Source: Nitrosomonas ureae
GTDB taxonomy: Bacteria; Pseudomonadota; Gammaproteobacteria; Burkholderiales; Nitrosomonadaceae
Direction of reading: 5' to 3'
Length of the DNA stretch: 64,000 nt
NCBI RefSeq assembly: GCF_900206265.1
Contig: NZ_LT907782.1
Coordinates: 1,488,001 to 1,552,000 of the forward strand
Shown in pieces: positions 33,905 to 43,052 of the stretch. The translations under genes and the position numbers were made by a program. Numbering within the stretch: the stretch's first letter is position 1; every line of letters begins with the position of its first letter. The notes below the pieces were generated by a model. That model was not told the origin of the DNA. It searched no databases and was given only the letters and a program-made list of their open reading frames with translations.

Positions 33905-34407
33905 TGCTGAAAGTCTTTATTATACAAATTCAGGCTTAATTTTCCACTTTCATTCCGCCTCAATTCCAACATTTTTTCTTCTGGCAACTCAAGTTCAACG
34001 CCAATATATCGAGCTGCGATTGGCAATTCACGCCCACCACGATCAACCAAAGCCGCCAGAATAATCGATGCCGGTCGCCCGTAATCAAACAACTCATTGA
34101 TTGCTGCACGCACGGTACGCCCCGTGTTCAGCACATCATCAACCAAAAGAATATCCGCCCCCTCTACTTCAAAAGGAATTTCTGACGGCTTAACTTGTGT
34201 ATGCAACCCAATCTTATCGAAATCATCCCGATAAAAAGATACACTCAAGATACCAAGCGGCTTTGTGATCGCTAACTCCTGGTGCAAACGCTCCGCTAGC
34301 CATACTCCGCCTGTACGAATTCCAACAAGAGCATAATCCTTATTGCTATCAGTTCGTATTTTTCTTGCAAGATTATTGAAAACTTTTTCAGCGTCTGGTA
34401 ATTGCAT
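33901..34407 (-). CDS. pyrR: PyrR bifunctional pyrimidine regulator / uracil phosphoribosyltransferase
   Basis: PyrR has the type I phosphoribosyltransferase fold. The PRPP loop [16 protein letters not shown] is near residue 94. In Firmicutes it binds pyr mRNA. In proteobacteria its regulatory role is less clear. I start at the ATG at 34407 ([10 protein letters not shown]) instead of a TTG four codons earlier, giving 168 residues. The start lies inside the 3' end of ruvX, and the stop overlaps pyrB, so this is a tightly packed operon. Confidence 0.93.
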   Translation of the reverse strand: MQLPDAEKVFNNLARKIRTDSNKDYALVGIRTGGVWLAERLHQELAITKPLGILSVSFYRDDFDKIGLHTQVKPSEIPFEVEGADILLVDDVLNTGRTVRAAINELFDYGRPASIILAALVDRGGRELPIAARYIGVELELPEEKMLELRRNESGKLSLNLYNKDFQQ

Positions 34408-34873
34408 ACTGCTCGTCAAAAAATGATTGAAGTATTTGTTGTGCGGCTATTTGATCCAATACTGACTTTTGTTCCCTGCCACCGACACCGGCTTCACGTA
34501 AAATAGTGCTGGCTATTTGACTAGTATAACGCTCATCTTGCATTACGACCGGAATGTTAAAGCGTCCCGCCAGACGCCGCGCAAAACGCTGACTTAATTG
34601 AGTTAATTCATGCACGACTCCATCGCTATGTAACGGCATGCCCACCACAAACAATACCGGTTGCCAGGTATCGATTAATTGAGCAATCATTACAAAACGC
34701 TTATTTGTCACTTCACTATCAATTGTAATGAGAGGATGCGCTACACCTAATGCAGTATTGCCAATAGCCACTCCTATGCGCTTTTTTCCAAAATCAAAGG
34801 CTAAAATAGACCCCTCATAAAATTGCCTTATTGGTTGACTTATCTGCTGCTTTCTCGATAAATATTCAATCAT
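34388..34873 (-). CDS. ruvX: Holliday junction resolvase-like protein RuvX/YqgF
   Basis: YqgF is an RNase H-fold nuclease needed for 5' maturation of 16S rRNA in E. coli. FDFGKKRIGVAIGN near residues 26-39 carries the first catalytic Asp. MPLHSDGVVHELTQLSQRFA and the VMQDERYTSQIA block carry the remaining acidic residues. It has 161 residues, with about 20 extra at the N-terminus. Its 3' end overlaps pyrR by about 20 bases. Confidence 0.93.
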   Translation of the reverse strand: MIEYLSRKQQISQPIRQFYEGSILAFDFGKKRIGVAIGNTALGVAHPLITIDSEVTNKRFVMIAQLIDTWQPVLFVVGMPLHSDGVVHELTQLSQRFARRLAGRFNIPVVMQDERYTSQIASTILREAGVGGREQKSVLDQIAAQQILQSFFDEQYAITRR

Positions 34874-34885
34874 TTGCTCTAGTAT

Positions 34886-35449
34886 TTAAGCATGCCCCAC
34901 TTCATGGGATAGATTTGCATAATTGTTAATCCCCAGTAACTGCATTGCTGCCGGAAGTCTTTCTTCAGAGGGAAGTTCAAATATCACATCTATTGAAGCT
35001 GGCACAGTCAACCACGCGTTCTGCGCCAACTCATGTTCAATTTGACCTGCTGCCCAGCCAGCGTATCCCATCGCGATCAGGGCTTGGCTCGGTCCTTCGG
35101 CATTGGCGATAGCTTTCAAGATATCCATCGATGTGGTCAAACCAACCTCTTGATTCACGCTCAATGTTGATTGCCAGCTACCTACCGGACGATGTAAAAC
35201 AAACCCGCAATCCAATTGCACAGGCCCGCCAAATAGCACTGGAGTTGACTCAGCAAGGGAATCTGTTGATGAAATACTCAATTGTCTAAAAAGATTGACC
35301 AATGTCATATCGGTTGGCCGATTTATGACAATTCCCAATGCACCTTGCTCGTTGTGCTCGCAAACATAGGTCAGTGTTTTAGAAAATATGGAGTCCACCA
35401 TTGCTGGCATCGCAATTAAGAAATGATGCGTCAAATTAACATTTTTCAT
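34886..35449 (-). CDS. algH: AlgH/YqgE family protein
   Basis: The AlgH/YqgE (DUF179) family is widespread and its biochemical role is unsettled. In Pseudomonas it was linked to alginate regulation. [28 protein letters not shown], then [26 protein letters not shown] and [16 protein letters not shown] are the family blocks. The length is 187 residues. It lies directly upstream of ruvX (12-base gap), the usual yqgE-yqgF pair. Confidence 0.95.
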   Translation of the reverse strand: MKNVNLTHHFLIAMPAMVDSIFSKTLTYVCEHNEQGALGIVINRPTDMTLVNLFRQLSISSTDSLAESTPVLFGGPVQLDCGFVLHRPVGSWQSTLSVNQEVGLTTSMDILKAIANAEGPSQALIAMGYAGWAAGQIEHELAQNAWLTVPASIDVIFELPSEERLPAAMQLLGINNYANLSHEVGHA

Positions 35450-35523
35450 AGTGAAATCTCTACCTACTCAACACATTACCATTCTTTCATTTATTGTATA
35501 AAACTATTGAAAAATTTTATCGC

Positions 35524-36150
35524 TTAAATCCAGTATGCAGTTTGAGTCATTACTTTTGATCCTAGTTTCATAGCAACCTTTACTGGCAGAGGTAACTCCA
35601 CCCCTCCATGCGACAATGCCATCGTTGCATGACCAGCTTCGTCAATCTCCATTTGTTTCACTATAGCGCGACTTTTTTCGTCATTATCTGGCAATCTCTG
35701 TAAATGACTGGATAAATGCGCCCCTACCTGCTGCTCTGTCTCGGCAAGAAAACCAAGATTCCATTTATCTCCCAACATTCCCGCGAACACCCCTATAGCA
35801 AAAGATCCACCATACCAAAGTGGATTAAGCACACTTTTACGTCCACCCAGCTCAGCGATACGACGTTCAGTCCACGCCAGATGCTCTGTTTCTTCACGAG
35901 CAGCTCGTAATAATGTTTGCTGCACCTCCTCATTCCGTGCTGTTAGCCCTTGCCCCTGATACAAAGCTTGTGCGCATACTTCACCCACATGATTCACTCG
36001 CATCAACGCGCAAGACAGTTGTTTCTCCACATCGGTCAGAACCGCTTCCGGCAACTCGTTACCAGGAACAGGGCGCGCCGTCTGAGCCGAAGTTAACAAA
36101 GTACGCAAGGCACTATCAAAACCAATAATAAGCTTATCAAGATTCATCAT
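35524..36150 (-). CDS. coq7: 3-demethoxyubiquinol 3-hydroxylase Coq7
   Basis: Coq7 is a di-iron enzyme carrying out the last hydroxylation of ubiquinone synthesis. The carboxylate ligands appear in [15 protein letters not shown] (near residue 54), [14 protein letters not shown] (near 85) and [12 protein letters not shown] (near 168), giving the E...ExxH...E...ExxH pattern. It is 208 residues, a normal bacterial length with an N-terminal extension. The start codons ATGATG are back to back, and either could be used. Confidence 0.93.
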   Translation of the reverse strand: MMNLDKLIIGFDSALRTLLTSAQTARPVPGNELPEAVLTDVEKQLSCALMRVNHVGEVCAQALYQGQGLTARNEEVQQTLLRAAREETEHLAWTERRIAELGGRKSVLNPLWYGGSFAIGVFAGMLGDKWNLGFLAETEQQVGAHLSSHLQRLPDNDEKSRAIVKQMEIDEAGHATMALSHGGVELPLPVKVAMKLGSKVMTQTAYWI

Positions 36151-36243
36151 TATTTAACATCTCAAGTAAAAGCGGATATCATTAAAATGATATTAAGATT
36201 CTTGGGTAAACTATAATTCCAATATATTAAGAATATGTTTTAA

Positions 36244-37539
36244 TTACAATTCCAAACCCATTTGTTTTGCCAGCAATGTAATCGGATGCAACACTTCTAC
36301 CCGCACCCCATCTTCATACATTCTATTTGAAAAATGCATAGCACAACCAATATTTGAAGTAACCAGATATCTGACTCCACTTTCCTCAAGCGCCAATATC
36401 TTTTCATTCAACAACATATCAGCAATATCGGGTTGATCCAGAAAAAAAGTTCCCGCAGCGCCGCAGCATTGATTATTACCTGGTAATGGTACCGCTTGCA
36501 CACCAGGGATAAGCTCGATCAACTTATAAGGGTATGCCTGTTCCCGCAATACATTACGCTGACTGCAGGGTTCATGCACCAGTATTCTTTCCGGTAGCGG
36601 CGCTAGAGTCACATCTCCCCATTCACCATTTGCAATCAAAAATTGACTAATATCCGCAATTTGGGCACGACCATTCGTTACTCCGGATTCAAGCAATTGC
36701 GCACCGCAACCTGAGGCTGTACTAATAATTGCATCAATATCGTATCTCGCAAAAGCAGATTTATTCTGCCGCGATAATACCGCAGCCTCCTTGAGCGCTC
36801 CATCGTGCTGGTATATAGCACCGCAACACACTTGATCCGTCGGAACATACACCGTATATCCCAAGTGATTCAATACATAAATGCAGGAATTTAACGTCGC
36901 CACATCTGTTAAACGTGCTATACAACCTAAAAACAACCCAACCTCGCCCCGCTTTCTTTTTATTGCAGGGTAGATTTCTTTCCAAAGACTACTCTTGCCG
37001 TGTTTTTCACCAACCTCTCCCACGTGCGGAAATTTAATCAATGGAAGCTGCGCGACAAACCGCACAAGTTTATTATTACCAAAATTGCTTAATTCTCTAA
37101 TCCAACGTAACCAACCTTTTTTTTGTACAAAATGAAACAATCCACGCAAGCGATCCAGTCGCACAGGTTTATTGAGCAATTGTTTTTTCAATAAATTTAT
37201 CACAAAGAGCTTTCGTGGCGAATCGACAGATTTTGGTTGATCAACAGCAATCAATGCACGCATGCTATCGATCAAATTTCCATAAGCCACATTATTAGGA
37301 CAAACAACTTCACAAGCCCTGCAAGTCAAACAACGATCCATATGTTGAATGAGCCGTGCATTCAATGGGATTCGCTCATTAACAAACCCATTCATCAAAT
37401 TGATCCGTCCACGTGGAGAGTCAGCCTCGGATTTCAGCAGGCGATAAGTAGGACAGTGTGGCAAACACAAGCCGCACGAGACACATTGATTTGATTCATT
37501 GTTAACAAGTTTCTTTAAAGTGCTGGAATGCAAATTCAA
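36244..37539 (-). CDS. glcF: Glycolate oxidase iron-sulfur subunit
   Basis: GlcF relays electrons from glycolate oxidation (GlcDE) to the quinone pool. Two ferredoxin motifs, CVSCGLCLPHCP near residue 18 and CLTCRACEVVCP near 70, bind [4Fe-4S] clusters. Two CCG-type motifs follow (QVCCGAIYQHDGA, NNQCCGAAGTFF). At 431 residues it is full length. The glcD and glcE genes are not adjacent in this window. In an autotroph it would serve salvage of phosphoglycolate-derived glycolate, which is inference. Confidence 0.93.
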   Translation of the reverse strand: MNLHSSTLKKLVNNESNQCVSCGLCLPHCPTYRLLKSEADSPRGRINLMNGFVNERIPLNARLIQHMDRCLTCRACEVVCPNNVAYGNLIDSMRALIAVDQPKSVDSPRKLFVINLLKKQLLNKPVRLDRLRGLFHFVQKKGWLRWIRELSNFGNNKLVRFVAQLPLIKFPHVGEVGEKHGKSSLWKEIYPAIKRKRGEVGLFLGCIARLTDVATLNSCIYVLNHLGYTVYVPTDQVCCGAIYQHDGALKEAAVLSRQNKSAFARYDIDAIISTASGCGAQLLESGVTNGRAQIADISQFLIANGEWGDVTLAPLPERILVHEPCSQRNVLREQAYPYKLIELIPGVQAVPLPGNNQCCGAAGTFFLDQPDIADMLLNEKILALEESGVRYLVTSNIGCAMHFSNRMYEDGVRVEVLHPITLLAKQMGLEL

Positions 37540-37580
37540 TTTATTAATTCCACAAGATTAAGTTCTGACACGCTTATCCC

Positions 37581-37604
37581 AACTGTTATTAATAGTTAAC
37601 AGTT
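37581..37604. promoter_or_regulatory. Imperfect palindrome in the glcF-rpsP divergent region
   Basis: aactgttattaa followed by tagttaacagtt is an inverted repeat with two mismatches per 12-base half, located 42 bases upstream of the glcF start. It could be a regulator site for glcF. I have no evidence for the binding protein. Confidence 0.3.
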
Positions 37605-37629
37605 TCAACAAGTATGATTATATTATCTC

Positions 37630-37659
37630 TTGTCACGTTCATTAAATTTCATGTAAAAT
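37630..37659 (+). promoter_or_regulatory. Candidate promoter of the rpsP operon
   Basis: TTGTCA (37630-37635) and TAAAAT (37654-37659) are 18 bases apart, about 110 bases upstream of rpsP. The match to sigma-70 is fair, and other AT-rich hexamers nearby compete. Confidence 0.35.
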
Positions 37660-37770
37660 TAAATGTTAAATAATTCTTCTATCGGGGAATGTTGTGTTTC
37701 TAATTTAAGAATTAACATTAATCTTAATTAATCAATTTTAGTTTAAAGTTTTAAAGGCAGATATAAAAAT

Positions 37771-38037
37771 ATGGTCATTATCAGGTTAGCGCGAGGTGGT
37801 GCAAAAAAGCGCCCTTTTTTTAACATGGTTGTAGCAAACTCCCAATATGCGCGTGATGGTCGATTTATAGAGCGTATCGGTTTTTACAATCCAAGAGCAA
37901 CGGGCGGCGAGGAAGCTCTTCGAGTTCAATTGGAACGAGTCGCTTACTGGCAATCCCAAGGCGCGCAATTATCATCAACTGCAGCCCGTCTGATAAAACA
38001 ATTCGCAGCTAAAAAAGAAGCTCCAGCAAACGGTTAA
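37771..38037 (+). CDS. rpsP: 30S ribosomal protein S16
   Basis: S16 stabilises the 30S platform and is needed for subunit assembly. The N-terminal [17 protein letters not shown] and the [10 protein letters not shown] block are universal. The length is 88 residues. AAAGGCAG precedes the ATG. It opens the classic rpsP-rimM-trmD-rplS operon. Confidence 0.98.
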   Translation: MVIIRLARGGAKKRPFFNMVVANSQYARDGRFIERIGFYNPRATGGEEALRVQLERVAYWQSQGAQLSSTAARLIKQFAAKKEAPANG

Positions 38038-38060
38038 AGTAACTGAACCAAAATGCACGC

Positions 38061-38573
38061 ATGATAGTAATGGGTCATATTATCGGCCCATATGGAGTTC
38101 ATGGCTGGATAAAAATCAATCCTTATACAGAGCATTTAGATGGATTGATGGAATATTCACAATGGTGGTTAGGCGATGAAAAGGCTGAATGGAATAAAGT
38201 ACATGTAGTTAATGGCCATATCTACGGTACTACTTTATTAGTAAAGCTAAAAGAATATTCTGACCGCACTCAAGCAACAAAACTCAAAGGAATACAAATA
38301 GCAATCCCGCGCGATTGGTTACCTGATTTACCTGAGAATGGAGTTGATGGTTATTACTGGACTGATTTAATTAATGCCAAGGTACTTAATTTGAAAGGAG
38401 AGAAGCTGGGTACAGTCGTTGGTTTATTCGAAACAGGTGCGAACGATGTTTTGCGCATTGTAAAAATGGACCAAGAAAAAAAAGAAATTCTTATACCTTG
38501 CATCTCGCAGTATGTCATGAAAGTCGATTTGAAAAATGCTCAGATCATAGTTGATTGGGATTGGGATTATTAA
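38061..38573 (+). CDS. rimM: 16S rRNA processing protein RimM
   Basis: RimM binds S19 and the 30S head during maturation. [15 protein letters not shown] at the N-terminus and [20 protein letters not shown] at the start of the C-terminal PRC-barrel domain identify it. The length is 170 residues, starting 23 bases after rpsP. No strong Shine-Dalgarno is seen, so coupling to rpsP is likely. Confidence 0.96.
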   Translation: MIVMGHIIGPYGVHGWIKINPYTEHLDGLMEYSQWWLGDEKAEWNKVHVVNGHIYGTTLLVKLKEYSDRTQATKLKGIQIAIPRDWLPDLPENGVDGYYWTDLINAKVLNLKGEKLGTVVGLFETGANDVLRIVKMDQEKKEILIPCISQYVMKVDLKNAQIIVDWDWDY

Positions 38574-38583
38574 AACACAGACC

Positions 38584-39390
38584 ATGTCATTTGAATTCGA
38601 TCTCATTACATTGTTTCCTGAAATGTTCGATGCCATTACACAATATGGCATTACAGGTAAAGCAAACAGGAACGGTATTTTCAATCTCAACACATGGAAC
38701 CCAAGAAACTTTACTCACGACCATTATCGTACAGTGGATGATAGTTCCTACGGCGGCGGACCTGGAATGGTCATGATGGCCCAACCCTTGGATGACGCTA
38801 TCATTCAGGCGCGAGCAAGACAAAATGCATTGGGTATTGACAAACCTACAGTTGCCTACTTAACACCCCAAGGAAACCGGCTTGATCATAAAATGGTCAC
38901 ACAACTGAGCAAGCTATCAGGTTTAGTATTGCTCTGCGGGCGCTATGAAGGCATCGATGAACGCTTGATCAATCGTCAGGTGGATATGGAGATTTCTATT
39001 GGGGATTATGTTGTTTCTGGTGGAGAACTGGCCGCGATGATATTAATAGATTGTATTGTCAGACAGATTCCAGGTACGCTGGGTGATCCTGAATCTGCAA
39101 CTCAGGATTCATTTGCAGAGGGTTTGTTAGATTACCCGCACTATACTCGCCCAGAAATTTACAAAGGCAATCATGTACCCGAAATATTGATGTCAGGTAA
39201 TCATGCAAAAATCCGTCGCTGGCGTTTTCAGCAAGCACTTGGTAGAACATGGCTTAAAAGACCTGATTTATTTAATTTAAAATTTGCCCATGGCATGACA
39301 GTAGAAGAAGAAAAACTTTTCGAAGAATTTAAACAATCCTGCAAATCCAGGCAGAATCAGAAAATAGGAGAAAAACATGAACTTGATTGA
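38584..39390 (+). CDS. trmD: tRNA (guanine-N1)-methyltransferase
   Basis: TrmD methylates G37 of tRNAs reading CNN codons. This SPOUT enzyme has the knotted SAM site [13 protein letters not shown] near residue 118 and [16 protein letters not shown] near 138. I start at the ATG at 38584 ([15 protein letters not shown]), 10 bases past rimM, rather than at an upstream ATG overlapping rimM. The length is 268 residues. The stop overlaps rplS by 14 bases. Confidence 0.97.
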   Translation: MSFEFDLITLFPEMFDAITQYGITGKANRNGIFNLNTWNPRNFTHDHYRTVDDSSYGGGPGMVMMAQPLDDAIIQARARQNALGIDKPTVAYLTPQGNRLDHKMVTQLSKLSGLVLLCGRYEGIDERLINRQVDMEISIGDYVVSGGELAAMILIDCIVRQIPGTLGDPESATQDSFAEGLLDYPHYTRPEIYKGNHVPEILMSGNHAKIRRWRFQQALGRTWLKRPDLFNLKFAHGMTVEEEKLFEEFKQSCKSRQNQKIGEKHELD

Positions 39391-39799
39391 AGAATTAGAA
39401 ATGGAAGAAATGAAGCGCTTAAACAAAGACGTACCCGACTTCTCCCCCGGAGACACCGTAATTGTCAACGTAAATGTTGTCGAAGGGGACCGCAAACGTG
39501 TACAGGCCTACGAGGGTGTCGTAATAGCCAAGAGAAACCGTGGACTAAATTCAGCATTTACTGTTCGAAAAATTTCAAGCGGAGAGGGCGTGGAACGCAC
39601 CTTCCAGACCTACTCCCCATTAATAGCAAGCATTGAAATTAAACGCAGAGGCGCAGTTTGCCGCGCAAAGCTTTACTACCTCAGGGATCGTGCTGGCAAA
39701 TCCGCTCGTATCCGCGAGAAGCTGCCCGCCCGCATTGGTAGCAACAAGAATCTAAAACAACCTGTACAATCAGAACCGGGTTCCATCACGACAGAGTAA
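39377..39799 (+). CDS. rplS: 50S ribosomal protein L19
   Basis: L19 lies at the 30S-50S interface. [20 protein letters not shown] and [20 protein letters not shown] are standard. At 140 residues it carries about 25 residues beyond the E. coli protein, a basic-polar tail after [20 protein letters not shown] lies just before the ATG inside the end of trmD. Confidence 0.97.
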   Translation: MNLIEELEMEEMKRLNKDVPDFSPGDTVIVNVNVVEGDRKRVQAYEGVVIAKRNRGLNSAFTVRKISSGEGVERTFQTYSPLIASIEIKRRGAVCRAKLYYLRDRAGKSARIREKLPARIGSNKNLKQPVQSEPGSITTE

Positions 39800-39823
39800 G
39801 TGCGGGTAATATCGATAAAAAAT

Positions 39824-39851
39824 CCGTACATTATGCTGCATTAGTGTACGG
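39824..39851 (+). terminator. Possible terminator hairpin after rplS
   Basis: ccgtaca and tgtacgg pair around a short loop 25 bases past the rplS stop, between the convergent rplS and arsC-like genes. The T run behind it is poor, so termination is only suggested. Confidence 0.4.
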
Positions 39852-39892
39852 TAATTGCAATTCAGGCATTCGTTTGCCTTATATGTATATTA

Positions 39893-40237
39893 CTACTTAA
39901 AAAAACTCATAACAGTCTCCGGGGGACGGCATAGTTTTGCTTTGTCACCCCGAACTACAATAGGACGTTGAATCAAATCCGGATTCTCTATCATTGCCTT
40001 AATAATCTCATCATCGGATGCCGCACTTAAGTTATAAGCAGCCGGTTCATCCGCACGAAGAATATCACGCGCAGATAAATTAAGTTTTTGAATCAACCCT
40101 CGCAGCTCATTCACTGTTAAAGGCTTCTCATAATAATTGATCGACTCAAATTCCTCACCACTCTCCTCAAGCAAAGATAATGCCGCCCTACATTTACTGC
40201 ACGTAGGTTTCTGATAGATAATAATTTTATCGACCAT
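39893..40237 (-). CDS. ArsC-family arsenate reductase-like protein
   Basis: The thioredoxin-like protein has the family motif QKPTCSKCRAALSLLEE with the catalytic Cys at 13, and C-terminal LIQRPIVVRGDKA, where the Arg contacts the substrate oxyanion in ArsC. The length is 114 residues. The second Cys in CSKC and the short length also fit glutaredoxin-coupled ArsC. No arsR or arsB gene is nearby, so arsenate may not be the real substrate. Confidence 0.85.
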   Translation of the reverse strand: MVDKIIIYQKPTCSKCRAALSLLEESGEEFESINYYEKPLTVNELRGLIQKLNLSARDILRADEPAAYNLSAASDDEIIKAMIENPDLIQRPIVVRGDKAKLCRPPETVMSFFK

Positions 40238-40300
40238 ATAATTTCCCTTGTGAATCTTGTCAATCGAAGACTTAGATTTTCAAATAGCACACATCTTGTT

Positions 40301-40816
40301 TTATTTCACACCGCACTCCGCTGAAATTGCTTTATGGGCCGCAGTTGAGCCACTGAGCCCGAATGTATCCGTCGTTGCCGTTCCTCGTGCAGATGCTCCC
40401 TTAACCACCAATGAGTTTCCTCGTTTGATTGCATCCGTAATTTTATTGTCAGTCGCTTCATCTGAGGCCCACGCTGAATCATCCTGAGTAAAAAGACGAA
40501 AATTCTGATTATTCACAGTGACTGTTGCTTCACTTCCAGGTTTATAGGGATAGCCGGCAATATAACTGAAAACATTTCTACTTTTCTCAGCGGGACGGTG
40601 CGTTATCAAAGCGAAAACATCACCACGTTTGGTGTAATTTCCCTCTGATTTCTTAGGTTGACTTACCATATAACAAACTTTACTATCGTTTTCCATAAAC
40701 ATATAGGCTGTCCAATCACCATGCTGACCAATAAGTTTTGGCTCAGCAGCCTGAACTGAACTACATAAGATAAAAACAGCACCAATCGTCATTAATCTGG
40801 TAAATTTATACTTCAT
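40301..40816 (-). CDS. Secreted IalB-like (invasion-associated locus B) domain protein
   Basis: The protein has a clear signal peptide (MKYKFTRLMTIGAVFILCSSVQAAE, cut after VQA). The mature part resembles the IalB domain: QHGDWTAYMF, CYMVSQPKKSEGNY, then RPAEKSRNVFSYIAGYPYKP and a C-terminal GSTAAHKAISAECGVK. The length is 171 residues. Two cysteines in the mature protein could form a disulfide. IalB-like proteins are periplasmic in alphaproteobacteria. The function outside Bartonella is unknown. Confidence 0.8.
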   Translation of the reverse strand: MKYKFTRLMTIGAVFILCSSVQAAEPKLIGQHGDWTAYMFMENDSKVCYMVSQPKKSEGNYTKRGDVFALITHRPAEKSRNVFSYIAGYPYKPGSEATVTVNNQNFRLFTQDDSAWASDEATDNKITDAIKRGNSLVVKGASARGTATTDTFGLSGSTAAHKAISAECGVK

Positions 40817-40921
40817 TTTGGAAACCTTGAAAATTATAGGTATTGCGGTTTGGATTAATCAGAGCCGAAAACACGAGACATTTTCACTCCACCTCAACCT
40901 GTTAATAATAAAATAGAATTA

Positions 40922-41176
40922 TCAACAGCCTTCCATCTTGTAAATATAAAAACCATTCTGGCTGATTTCATCCATAACATTAGCGGGTGCACTCTGACTA
41001 TGACAAAAACTGCATTCTCTGCTGGTAATCACCGCATCGCCTTCACCAATCGACGTAAGCCATTGTTTTGCATATTCTACAGCCTTCTGATCATCTTTTA
41101 CCGCAGTAAAAACATCAAAATGCATCGTATGACCATCTTTAGCTTTAACATATGTGTCGTAGACATGAATTTGCAT
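40922..41176 (-). CDS. DUF2024 family protein
   Basis: This small protein of 84 residues begins MQIHVYDTYVKAKDGHTMHFDVFT and has a central ECSFCHS with two Cys spaced as CxxC, the pattern of the DUF2024 family. No function is known. The cysteine pair and the following His could bind metal, which is inference. It stands alone between the IalB-like gene and the surface-glycan cluster. Confidence 0.8.
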   Translation of the reverse strand: MQIHVYDTYVKAKDGHTMHFDVFTAVKDDQKAVEYAKQWLTSIGEGDAVITSRECSFCHSQSAPANVMDEISQNGFYIYKMEGC

Positions 41177-41341
41177 ATTATTTTCCCTTGAAAAACAGAT
41201 AAATTAGAATTATAAACCCACAGCGACCCACTCATACTGCCTCGCTACTTATATAATAACTATACCAATTAATCGACTAAACTGCCATGAGAAATACGCA
41301 ACAATTCAATCTTGAGCGTATCAGCACATACAACAAAAACA

Positions 41342-42025
41342 TTATTTCTTCCTGGCGACAAGTACTCCATCTCGAATTGGATTAATGAACACCTCAAAAT
41401 CAGAATCGTTAAAAATCATCTGATTGTGCTTGACTATCGCTGCTGTCGACTCCGCAACCTTATTCGGGCAAGCATGTATCGCCACACGCCCATGCCACAA
41501 AACATTATCAGCAATATATAAACCACCGGGCCGTATCCGGTACTTAGCCATTTTCCAGATTTCGGGATAAGCGTTTTTGTCGACATCGTTATAGCAAATA
41601 TCAAACAAACCTTCAGTCTGCCCGAAAACATCTTGTGCCTGCCCCACATAAAATTCTATGCGTTGCCATAAGTCTGCAGTAGAAAGATATGTCTCCGCGC
41701 GATCACAATTAGCCGTATCTGAATCGCTACAGATCACCCGACCGTCACTCCCCACAGCCTGTGCAAACCAATAAGCCGAGTAACCATAACCACTGCCAAA
41801 CTCAAATACTCTTTTGGCATTGATCATGCTCGCCTGAGCTTTAAGAAAAATACCGACCAGGCGATTAACAATTGGAAAATTTCTTAAGCGCGCAAACTCT
41901 TCCATCTCGAAAAGAACCGGGTGATCGGTGCATGTCACCAAACTGCGCATATAGGTCTCAATTGCCGGGTTAACCGGAATTAACCCCTCTGAATCATTAC
42001 TATCTGCCGATCGAAAATTATCCAT
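41342..42025 (-). CDS. SAM-dependent O-methyltransferase
   Basis: The Rossmann-fold methyltransferase of the class I O-methyltransferase family has the SAM motif VFEFGSGYGYSAYWFAQA near residue 67. RVICSDSDTANCDRAETYL is the acidic second loop, DICYNDVDKNAYPEIW the metal/acceptor loop, and GGLYIADNVLWHGRV the conserved tail motif. The length is 227 residues. It is the most downstream member of a minus-strand run of glycan genes and may modify the glycan or a lipid. The substrate is unknown. Confidence 0.82.
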   Translation of the reverse strand: MDNFRSADSNDSEGLIPVNPAIETYMRSLVTCTDHPVLFEMEEFARLRNFPIVNRLVGIFLKAQASMINAKRVFEFGSGYGYSAYWFAQAVGSDGRVICSDSDTANCDRAETYLSTADLWQRIEFYVGQAQDVFGQTEGLFDICYNDVDKNAYPEIWKMAKYRIRPGGLYIADNVLWHGRVAIHACPNKVAESTAAIVKHNQMIFNDSDFEVFINPIRDGVLVARKK

Positions 42026-42053
42026 ATTCTGTCCCCGATTAGAATGGAATCTG

Positions 42054-43052
42054 TCACTTTCTCGTAGCCATTAATACACACTCCTCGCCAGAGTCTTTAT
42101 TAAATAAAAGAATAATTCGCGCCGCAAGTTGAAACCAGAACCCTCTCCAAACATCGCGCGTAGTAATAAAATGATGTCCTTCTTTTATGCTGCTTACACA
42201 AGACAAACTTGCCTGGCCAATGCCGAAAGCACCTACTGATGTCGTCCATGAATGCAAGGAACTGAATCCGGCTTTTTGTGCACACCAAGATAATGTTTTA
42301 CGGTTAAATAAATATAAATGCCTGGGCGGTTCAAGCCCGCGCCAACCCGCACCAAATTTTTGGTGCCCATAGCTTGCAATATTCGGTGTCAGTATAACCA
42401 GCAGGCCATTTTTTTTAAGCAAACGATAACAAGACTCTAACAAAGACAGCGGATCATGCACATGCTCAATCACATGACTCAAAATGACCGCATCATATCT
42501 TTTGGTTACATCCAAAGCTTGCAGCATTCCCAAATGCACGGGAATCCCTCTTTTCTCAGAAACGTAACTAGCCGCTACCGGATCAACCTCCTGTCCCATA
42601 ACGTCCCAGCCCAATGCTTGCATACGCGCTAATCGTTTGCCATTACCACAACCCACCTCCAATAACCGGCCCGGCGAGATCTGATCCAAATACATACACT
42701 TATAGCGTCTCCGCTCTTTTCGCAACCCCAGCAGATGAGTACTCATGCTATGCAAAACTGCACGCATAATAGTCACTACAGGAGTTTGTCGCATATGATC
42801 CGATTCTTCGTGCGTATAGTAATTTTGATATGCCTTTCCGATTTCACTCACCATGGGCCTTGGATCAAGCCAAACCAAACCACAATCATCCCCGCTGCAT
42901 ACCTTGAAACTCCACTCCCCCGGCGTGCCAAACAGATAATCAGCACGATTACGATAAAGGATTTCTCCGGGTTTTCCGCACAAATAGCAATCCGGATTGG
43001 CTTCGGCACCAATTAGGGTTTGCCGCATTGAATCCCTAATTCTGTTGCTCAC
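42054..43052 (-). CDS. Methyltransferase with N-terminal Cys-rich motif
   Basis: The protein begins with a CYLCGKPGEILYRNR segment and, 30 residues later, CSGDDCGLVWLDPRP, a four-Cys pattern that may bind zinc, as in sugar C-methyltransferase-like proteins. A class I methyltransferase domain follows: RLLEVGCGNGKRLARM near 135, SHVIEHVHDPLSLLESCYR, and LLVILTPNIASYG. The length is 332 residues. This Methyltransf_11-type architecture is common in O-antigen loci. It overlaps the O-antigen ligase gene by 17 bases. Confidence 0.85.
   Translation of the reverse strand: MSNRIRDSMRQTLIGAEANPDCYLCGKPGEILYRNRADYLFGTPGEWSFKVCSGDDCGLVWLDPRPMVSEIGKAYQNYYTHEESDHMRQTPVVTIMRAVLHSMSTHLLGLRKERRRYKCMYLDQISPGRLLEVGCGNGKRLARMQALGWDVMGQEVDPVAASYVSEKRGIPVHLGMLQALDVTKRYDAVILSHVIEHVHDPLSLLESCYRLLKKNGLLVILTPNIASYGHQKFGAGWRGLEPPRHLYLFNRKTLSWCAQKAGFSSLHSWTTSVGAFGIGQASLSCVSSIKEGHHFITTRDVWRGFWFQLAARIILLFNKDSGEECVLMATRK

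Noticed and set aside
39893..40237. Arsenic resistance operon
   Set aside because: Only an ArsC-like gene is present; no arsR, arsB or acr3 is nearby.
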